This document shows positions 1 through 4,110 of a stretch of 5,055 bases of DNA, piece after piece (position 1 is the stretch's first letter; each line of letters starts with the position of its first letter). A program made the translations under genes and the position numbers. The stretch is taken from NCBI GenBank assembly GCA_014383605.1, contig JACNHM010000541.1, positions 1 through 5,055 on the forward strand, written 5' to 3'. This DNA is from Chloroflexota bacterium. GTDB taxonomy: Bacteria > Chloroflexota > Anaerolineae > UBA3071. The notes beneath the pieces were generated by a model. It had not been told where the DNA came from. It searched no databases and worked only from the letters and a program-made list of their open reading frames with translations.

Positions 1-1
1 A

Positions 2-328
2 GCGGCTGAGCAGGCTGTGATGCCCAGCGAACTGCTCGAAGCCGCTCTGGGCATGTATTTGCGCCAGATGGAACGGGAAAAGATCAAAGCAGAGGTAGAG
101 GCTTTTCGATCCCTGCACTCTGACTTGGTCAAGAAATACGCACATCAATACGTCGCTGTCCGGAACGGGGAAGTGGTTGATCACGACGAAGCTTTCCAGC
201 TACTCCACAACCGCATACGACGACGCTTCGGTCGTCAACCAGTCTTGCTACGGCGCGTGGAGACTGAACCAGAACGTGAGTTGGTCTTCCGAAGATCATC
301 CTTGGTCGCAACGCCATCAATCAACTGA
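2..328 (+). CDS. DUF5678-type antitoxin-like protein, 5'-partial, altered C-terminus
   Basis: Not an enzyme by any visible motif. The frame is open back to base 2, so the true start probably lies outside the window; GTG at 17 or ATG at 20 are the only internal starts, and neither has a clear ribosome site. The first residues (SELLEAALGMYLRQMEREK) resemble the second helix of a ribbon-helix-helix fold and the charged helix after it. Next comes the DUF5678 core: YAHQYVAVRNGEVVDHDEAF, then a helix (LLHNRIRRRFG) and a strand (QPVLLRRV). Proteins of this kind commonly precede a retropepsin-like aspartic protease gene and are suspected, not proven, to form an antitoxin-like pair with it. The last residues after ELVFR (RSSLVATPSIN) do not look like the family ending. 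They are the out-of-frame reading of a protease remnant, so the natural C-terminus appears to have been replaced by a deletion. Family call fairly sure; function unknown. Confidence 0.72.
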   Translation, partial: AAEQAVMPSELLEAALGMYLRQMEREKIKAEVEAFRSLHSDLVKKYAHQYVAVRNGEVVDHDEAFQLLHNRIRRRFGRQPVLLRRVETEPERELVFRRSSLVATPSIN

Positions 329-384
329 GCCTGCTTCTGGACGGACCTGCTGAGCAAGTGGGGATACTGGACTTGGAGAGATGA
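280..384 (+). pseudogene. C-terminal remnant of a retropepsin-like aspartic protease
   Basis: In frame 1 a TGA at 277-279 is followed by an open stretch reading VGLPKIILGRNAINQ and then LSLLLDGPAEQVGILDLER, ending at TGA 382-384. The pattern I-I-L-G-R-(N/D)-x-(I/L)-N followed by L-L-L-D-G-P is the usual C-terminal signature of clan AA retropepsin-like proteases found next to DUF5678 genes. The remaining roughly 100 residues, including the catalytic Asp-Thr/Ser-Gly, are absent, and there is no start codon or ribosome site. The fragment overlaps the end of the DUF5678 frame, which places the deletion joint at about 286-294, where the DUF5678 match (ELVFR) gives way to the protease match (KIILGR). 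Its stop overlaps the next gene's ATG as ATGA. That overlap suggests the intact protease was once translationally coupled to the deacetylase. The fragment cannot be an active protease. Confidence 0.68.
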
Positions 385-1202
385 AGTCGAGAGAACTCAT
401 CCTGATGGCCGTCCTTGCTCACCCCGACGACGAGGCCTTTGGCGTCGGCGGCACGCTGGCCAGATACGGTGCCGAAGGCTGCGACGTCCACCTGGTGACC
501 GCCACCCGCGGCGAGGCCGGCCAGATCGCCGAGCCAGACCTGGCCACGCCCGCCAACCTGCCCTACGTGCGCGAGCAGGAACTGCGCTGCGCCTGCCAGA
601 TCTACGGTATCCACCCGCCCCGCTTCCTCGATTACCTGGACGGGCAACTGACCGTCGTCCACCAGGGGCAGGCCGTGGGCAAACTGGTGCGCATCATCCG
701 CGAGGTCAGGCCCCAGGTGCTCCTCACCTTCGGCCCCGACGGCATCTACGGCCACTACGACCACATCGCCGTGCATCGCTGGGCGACCATCGCCTTCGAC
801 CTGGCTGCCGACCCCGACTGCTTCCCCGGCCATTTGGACGGAGTCTGCCAGCCGCACCAGGTGAGCAAGCTGTACTACCACGTGCTGACCGAGGAGCGAT
901 TGGCCGCTATGTCCCAGGGCGACCGACCGCCGTCCGCGATGATGGACGGCGTCCCTTTCCCCTTCGTCGCCCGGCGATCCGACGAGATCACCACCGTCAT
1001 TGACGTGAGCGCCCACGCGCAGGCCAAGCTGCGCGGCATCCTCTGTCATGCCACCCAGGTGGGCCGCCAGAGCCGCTTCGCCGACGCGCTGGCAGAGATG
1101 CAGGGCGATCCCTGGCTGCAGAGCGAGACCTTCGTGCTGACCCGTTCCACCGTCGGCTGGCCGGACGAGGTGGAGACAGACCTCTTCGCCGGGTTAAGGT
1201 GA
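381..1202 (+). CDS. PIG-L/LmbE-family zinc-dependent deacetylase
   Basis: Predicted cytoplasmic metal-dependent de-N-acetylase that removes an acetyl group from an N-acetylglucosaminyl or similar amino-sugar conjugate. The family includes MshB, BshB and PIG-L; the substrate here cannot be told. The 273-aa length is normal. The family motif AHPDDE is at residues 13-18. By analogy with MshB, His14 and Asp17 are zinc ligands and Asp16 is the general base. The second motif GHYDHIAVH (residues 124-132) supplies the third ligand His128, with His125 and Asp127 in the usual supporting positions. There is no signal peptide. ATG 381 was chosen because GGAGAG lies directly before it and it overlaps the stop of the upstream remnant; the GGAG is only 2 nt away, so ATG 405 (residue 9, just before the first strand) is a possible alternative. 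The 3' end is followed by a terminator-like hairpin about 100 nt downstream. No nearby biosynthetic gene suggests a pathway. Confidence 0.93.
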   Translation: MKSRELILMAVLAHPDDEAFGVGGTLARYGAEGCDVHLVTATRGEAGQIAEPDLATPANLPYVREQELRCACQIYGIHPPRFLDYLDGQLTVVHQGQAVGKLVRIIREVRPQVLLTFGPDGIYGHYDHIAVHRWATIAFDLAADPDCFPGHLDGVCQPHQVSKLYYHVLTEERLAAMSQGDRPPSAMMDGVPFPFVARRSDEITTVIDVSAHAQAKLRGILCHATQVGRQSRFADALAEMQGDPWLQSETFVLTRSTVGWPDEVETDLFAGLR

Positions 1203-1304
1203 CACGCTGTGCCTCCGCCACTCCGCTGGAACAGCCTTGAGCTGCCACCTGAGGACTTGACCACGCAGCAACACCGCCTTTCAGCCCGGATCCGTTACGA
1301 TACG

Positions 1305-1325
1305 CAGCGCTCCGGCGCTGTTTTT
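1305..1325 (+). terminator. Rho-independent terminator after the deacetylase gene
   Basis: CAGCGC (1305-1310) and GCGCTG (1315-1320) are perfect inverted copies around a TCCG loop, and five T's (1321-1325) follow at once. The stem is GC-rich but only 6 bp, with a possible G-U pair at its base, and the T tract is short, so efficiency may be moderate. It lies 103 nt after the deacetylase stop and just ahead of a promoter, which is a sensible place to separate two transcription units. Confidence 0.62.
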
Positions 1326-1342
1326 CCGGGCCGCGACATGTG

Positions 1343-1351
1343 TGTTATAAT
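1343..1351 (+). promoter_or_regulatory. Extended -10 sigma-70-type promoter
   Basis: TGTTATAAT is a consensus TATAAT hexamer (1346-1351) with the extended TGn element directly before it. At a 17-nt spacing the -35 position (1323-1328) reads TTTCCG, a weak match, which fits extended -10 promoters that need little -35 contact. Transcription would start near 1357-1359, leaving a leader of about 37 nt before ATG 1395. The -35 region overlaps the T tract of the preceding terminator. Consensus TATAAT is unusual in DNA this GC-rich, which strengthens the call. It likely drives the methyltransferase derivative and the toxin-antitoxin genes. Confidence 0.62.
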
Positions 1352-1381
1352 GGGAGGCGCGCAGCCCAGGCATCACGATGA

Positions 1382-1387
1382 GAGGTG
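1382..1387 (+). promoter_or_regulatory. Ribosome binding site that fixes the start at 1395
   Basis: GAGGTG is a good Shine-Dalgarno match 7 nt before ATG 1395. It decides against the longer reading from GTG 1209, which would run through the terminator and the promoter. Confidence 0.6.
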
Positions 1388-1394
1388 GAGGCCC

Positions 1395-1892
1395 ATGTCC
1401 AGCAGCCAGCACGTGCAACAGGAATTGTTTGACGTAGCCGAACTCCCCGGCCGGCCCATGCTGCACTGGCACGGCAAGCAGCCCCTGCGCGAGATCCTCA
1501 CCGACCGCCAGGACGCCATCTTCAAGCGCCCGCCGGAGGCACAAACCCGTCTTCTCCAAGAAGACGGCTCTGTAACCCTCGTCATCGAGCAGTTCTACTC
1601 CCCCCTGCTGTTGCAAAAGCTCTCCCTGGAAGACGACCCGGAAGCCATCGAGGACTGGCGGCAGATCGTGGCCTCGGTGCTCGTGGACCCAGCCTACGAC
1701 GGCGAAGTCTTCCACCCCCGCATCACCGATACCCCCGCCCGGCGCGACGATCTTGTGCGCGGCGAGTATACCTGGGAGACGGGGCAGTACGGGGATGGGC
1801 ATGTGGCGGTTAAGATTGTGGATGTGTTGGATGAGGAGTGGTTTGGGGTGGTACAAAATGATCATGGAGAGCCTGCATGTTCGAGGAACTGA
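1395..1892 (+). CDS. Internally deleted DNA methyltransferase: N-terminal leader joined to C-terminal region, no catalytic domain
   Basis: The 165-aa product has two recognisable parts. Residues about 17-34 (LPGRPMLHWHGKQPLREI) match the leader that precedes the catalytic domain in type III-style (Mod-like) adenine DNA methyltransferases of Chloroflexota. Residues about 42-150 match the C-terminal end of the same enzymes: FKRPPE, VTLVIEQFYSP, a W-R after I-E-D, a strand with VLVDPAYDGEVF, a TPARRDDLVRGEY segment, and a final VAVKIVDVLDEE. The part between them, normally several hundred residues with the S-adenosylmethionine-binding FxGxG and the catalytic DPPY/DPPF, is missing. The DPAY at 98-101 is in the C-terminal strand region and is not the catalytic motif. 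The reading frame stays open across the presumed joint at about 1494-1520. It has its own promoter and ribosome site, and its end overlaps the toxin gene by 16 nt. It cannot methylate DNA; it is probably a decayed gene, possibly still translated. Codon choice shifts sharply near 1790. Confidence 0.66.
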   Translation: MSSSQHVQQELFDVAELPGRPMLHWHGKQPLREILTDRQDAIFKRPPEAQTRLLQEDGSVTLVIEQFYSPLLLQKLSLEDDPEAIEDWRQIVASVLVDPAYDGEVFHPRITDTPARRDDLVRGEYTWETGQYGDGHVAVKIVDVLDEEWFGVVQNDHGEPACSRN

Positions 1893-2155
1893 ACTGGGAT
1901 GACGAGCGTCTCGAGCACATCGCCACACACGGTGTAACCATCGGCGAGGTGTTGGAAGTCCTGGAAGGGATCTTCTGGTCGCCGAAGTGGGAAGGTGACA
2001 AACGCCGGGTGTACGGTCGGACGGAGAGTGGGCGTTACCTGTTCATGGTGATCGGACGGCGACGGGGTGGTGAATTGTGGTTGGTCACCGCACGCGACAT
2101 GACCGCTGGCGAACAACGCCTGTTTGTGAGGAAGAGCAAAGGAGCAAAACAATGA
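1877..2155 (+). CDS. BrnT-like (DUF4258-related) toxin
   Basis: Predicted small ribonuclease-type toxin of 92 aa, the usual size for BrnT-like proteins. The start region has the family pattern NWDDERLEHIATHGVTIGEV (residues 6-25): a Trp-Asp, a charged helix with His14, then His-Gly and a helix ending in EVLEVLEG. The sheet region follows as RVYGRTESGRYLFMVIGRR (44-62), and the closing VTARDMTAGEQRLF (70-83) matches the 'SAR.A...ER..Y' ending of BrnT. These features are shared with characterised BrnT, an RNase of the RelE superfamily; actual activity here is inferred. GGAG at 1866-1869 sits 7 nt before the ATG. The gene starts inside the previous CDS and its stop overlaps the antitoxin start as ATGA, so the three are translationally coupled. 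Toxin-before-antitoxin order is that of brnTA. Codons are less C-ended than in the deacetylase and the 471-aa gene, hinting at acquisition. The specific family is less certain than the toxin-like role. Confidence 0.7.
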   Translation: MFEELNWDDERLEHIATHGVTIGEVLEVLEGIFWSPKWEGDKRRVYGRTESGRYLFMVIGRRRGGELWLVTARDMTAGEQRLFVRKSKGAKQ

Positions 2156-2478
2156 GGATTGAAATCCCGGAGTTTGCAGATTGGAAGGAGGAAGCCGAGT
2201 TCTGGGACCGTACGGATACAGCATCCCTAATGGAGATGGAAGAGGGAGAGTGGGTAGGTCCGGGTCGCATCAAACCTGCTCCCGGTCTATGCCGACGTTG
2301 CGGCGCGCGGATGGAACCCCACTGTCTGGACGTAAGTATTGCCCATGGGCGCATCATACTCCACGAGGCGGTGTTTTACGTTTGTCCCCGCTGCGGCGCC
2401 CGCACTCTACCACCTGACAGACAAGAGTTCGTTGTCTGGTCCGAAAGGCTGCCTGCTCTGGACACCGTTCCCACATAG
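2152..2478 (+). CDS. Composite antitoxin: BrnA/CopG-like N-terminus plus YgiT-type zinc ribbon
   Basis: Predicted partner of the BrnT-like protein, 108 aa. The N-terminus IPEFADWKEEAEFWDRTDTASLM (residues 5-27) closely follows the 'IPeF.seeEEAeFWdthD' segment found in CopG/BrnA-like antitoxins. That segment normally leads into further residues and a ribbon-helix-helix; here none is seen. Instead a zinc ribbon follows: Cys47-x2-Cys50, then about 27 residues with a strand-rich VSIAHGRIILHEAVFYV, then Cys78-x2-Cys81-Gly. This layout is that of the YgiT-type zinc finger known from the N-terminus of MqsA. The tail (91-108) is unremarkable. Start ATG 2152 is fixed by GGAG at 2141-2144 (7-nt spacing) and by the ATGA overlap with the toxin stop; longer readings are unlikely. 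No DNA-binding helix-turn-helix is evident, so self-regulation cannot be read from the sequence. Pairing with the toxin is inferred from overlap and the family-like N-terminus. Confidence 0.68.
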   Translation: MRIEIPEFADWKEEAEFWDRTDTASLMEMEEGEWVGPGRIKPAPGLCRRCGARMEPHCLDVSIAHGRIILHEAVFYVCPRCGARTLPPDRQEFVVWSERLPALDTVPT

Positions 2479-2485
2479 GATGAAC

Positions 2486-2608
2486 ATGAGCGAGGCCACC
2501 TTCCAACAACTCCTCTGGGCCGACTTCATCGCCCAGCGGCCTGAACCCGACGACGAAGCCCTGCGCTACGGCGGCGCCGGCCGCAGCGAGGACAAGCTGC
2601 GTCACTAA
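2486..2608 (+). CDS. Small ORF of unknown function, possible 5' stub of a longer gene
   Basis: A 40-aa reading frame beginning MSEATFQQLLWADFIAQRPE and ending GRSEDKLRH before TAA. I do not recognise it. AGGA at 2477-2480, overlapping the antitoxin stop codon, lies 5 nt before ATG 2486, so this start is preferred to ATG 2480 in the same frame, which would leave no ribosome site. The peptide is acidic and amphipathic at its start, with no membrane segment or cysteine. Its sequence looks like the ordered beginning of a larger protein, not random translation, and codon use is strongly GC-ended like the main genes. It stops abruptly 45 nt before the next CDS. It may therefore be a truncated remnant, or a genuine short fourth member of the toxin-antitoxin operon. 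Confidence 0.42.
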   Translation: MSEATFQQLLWADFIAQRPEPDDEALRYGGAGRSEDKLRH

Positions 2609-2635
2609 GGAACCTGGTCAGGGTATGAAACATCC

Positions 2636-2644
2636 AGGAGGTGA
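2636..2644 (+). promoter_or_regulatory. Strong Shine-Dalgarno sequence for the 471-aa gene
   Basis: AGGAGGTGA is a nine-base complement to the 3' end of 16S rRNA, the best ribosome site in the window. From GGAGG to ATG 2654 the gap is 12 nt, a little longer than ideal. It lies inside a ten-codon ORF (2625-2657, MKHPGGEILL) whose stop overlaps this ATG. Confidence 0.7.
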
Positions 2645-2653
2645 AATCCTGTT

Positions 2654-4069
2654 ATGAGCGCAGCCAAACGGAAACGCCAGCGCCAGACGCGGCAACCGCG
2701 GCCGCGTCGCCCCTTGCCCAGGCCAGTCATAACGAGCGCAGCCAGGGCCGATGACCGCCTGCGGGAGAGGACCCAGAAGTTTGCCTTTCAACAGCGCTTC
2801 ACCGAGGAATTTGAACCGGCTCTCGCCCGGTTCTTTGGAGAAGAAGTGACGCGGACTCGCACCCTGGTCGCCGATGAAGAGGAGTTTCCCGAGTTCCAGG
2901 AGTGGTACTTCTTCGACTACCTGACCCGCTCGGGCGAGCCGATCATTGACATCTTCGCCCACGAGGAAGGCCCCAGGCTGCCCGAGGAGGAACGAGAGCT
3001 CCTGGAGCTATGGCAACACTGGAACCGCTACCGCCTCTTCGAGGTGCAAAAAGTCATGCCCGGCACCGGCGTGATTGTCGAGGATCTGCTCAGTGGCGAG
3101 ACCCTGGAAGTGCACGATCGTTCGGCCTCGCGCACCCTGCAGCGCTGGCAGCTCTTTTTGGCCCGACCTATCTACACCGATCGCCTGCACTTCACCGGCG
3201 CCAGCACCGTTTTGTCACCCCTGAAGAAAGAGGTCGTGCTCGACTACAGCCGCCAGTTGCTGGCCGATTTCCATGCCCAGCACCCACAGGCCACGCTGGA
3301 CGAGTTCTATCAGCGGCATGGCCTGGACATCCGCCAGTTCATGCGGCGCAAGGCCAGTGAGCGTCCCGTCTTTATCACCCCCGAAGGCCACCCCCTGGAG
3401 GTCTGCACTGCCCTTTACCGGGTGGCGAACGGCGACGCCGTGGCCGAGCGCCTGGACGAAGCCGAGGAGTTCAACTATGCCGGCCACTCGGCCGATCACC
3501 CCGGCGCGCTACACTTCAACTGGCTCCTCCGTGGCCGCTCCCACGTGCCGGAGCAACCCAGGCCCAAAGGCGAGGTCTTCGTCCACGATGTGCAATGGTT
3601 CGTGGAACCAGACGAACCCAAGTGTCGCTCTCTGGGCGATGTGACCCTGTGGCCAAATCGGCTGGAATTGAGCTGCCTGTCCAGGGCACGCCTGGAAGCG
3701 GGCAAAACGTTGCTGGAAACCATATTGAGTCGGCTGATCCGCCACCATCGCGACAATGTCCAGCCCATGGAAGAGTTCATGGCTCGTCAGACAGTGGCAC
3801 CGTCAAGGCGCCAGCGCGTCTCGCCCGAAGTGGCCAAAGCAGAGGGCTGGGAGATCCTGCGCCAGCAATACGAGCACTGGTCCGACCGGCCCCTCGAAGC
3901 CTTGGAGGGAAAAACGCCTCGCCAGGCTATCCGAGACCCGCAAGGGCGGGCCAAGGTGATCGAGATGCTCAAAATCACCGAGTACATCCAAGAAGGACGG
4001 CGGCAAGCCAACGAACCGTGGTATGACGTCAACAAGACCCGCCGCGACCTGGGCCTCCCCATCCCCTGA
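2654..4069 (+). CDS. SEC-C-like family protein without the SEC-C zinc motif; function unknown
   Basis: A 471-aa soluble protein that I can place only by resemblance. Residues 1-26 form a very basic Arg/Lys/Pro tail (KRKRQRQTRQPRPRRP), possibly nucleic-acid-contacting. Residues about 45-190 resemble the N-terminal domain of uncharacterised SEC-C-motif proteins: an acidic helix, EWYFFDYLT (83-91), IIDIFAHEE (97-105), then LFEVQKVMPGTGVIVEDLLSG (128-148) and SASRTLQRW (157-165). The middle (about 195-400) contains an all-helical stretch and an acidic strand region of no known family. Residues 409-443 (WSDRPLEALEGKTPRQ...) match a short C-terminal helical module seen in the same proteins and in MbcA/ParS-like toxin-binding domains ('W.d.pi.aL.gkTPReA...p.gr..v..lL'). 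The CxC...HC zinc hook that names SEC-C is absent. There are no signal peptide or membrane segments. The start is set by AGGAGGTGA upstream. The gene may be co-transcribed with the toxin-antitoxin genes, as no terminator separates them. Confidence 0.8.
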   Translation: MSAAKRKRQRQTRQPRPRRPLPRPVITSAARADDRLRERTQKFAFQQRFTEEFEPALARFFGEEVTRTRTLVADEEEFPEFQEWYFFDYLTRSGEPIIDIFAHEEGPRLPEEERELLELWQHWNRYRLFEVQKVMPGTGVIVEDLLSGETLEVHDRSASRTLQRWQLFLARPIYTDRLHFTGASTVLSPLKKEVVLDYSRQLLADFHAQHPQATLDEFYQRHGLDIRQFMRRKASERPVFITPEGHPLEVCTALYRVANGDAVAERLDEAEEFNYAGHSADHPGALHFNWLLRGRSHVPEQPRPKGEVFVHDVQWFVEPDEPKCRSLGDVTLWPNRLELSCLSRARLEAGKTLLETILSRLIRHHRDNVQPMEEFMARQTVAPSRRQRVSPEVAKAEGWEILRQQYEHWSDRPLEALEGKTPRQAIRDPQGRAKVIEMLKITEYIQEGRRQANEPWYDVNKTRRDLGLPIP

Positions 4070-4110
4070 ACGGGGAACAGAACGCCCACTGCGTACCCCC
4101 CACGGCCATT

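Noticed and set aside
321..1049. Long minus-strand open frame opposite the deacetylase gene
   Set aside because: It lies wholly antisense to a gene with clear zinc-deacetylase motifs; its low-complexity Val/Gly/Asp/His composition is typical of the mirror frame of GC-rich coding DNA.
1225..1235. GCTG-GAA-CAGC inverted repeat soon after the deacetylase stop
   Set aside because: The stem is only 4 bp with no T tract; the hairpin at 1305-1325 is the better terminator.
1209..1394. Upstream extension of the methyltransferase derivative from GTG 1209
   Set aside because: It would translate through the terminator hairpin and the extended -10 promoter, and the extra residues look non-coding; ATG 1395 has a proper ribosome site.
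4063..4075. CCCC-TGAAC-GGGG inverted repeat over the stop of the 471-aa gene
   Set aside because: A 4-bp stem with no following T run; likely chance in GC-rich DNA.
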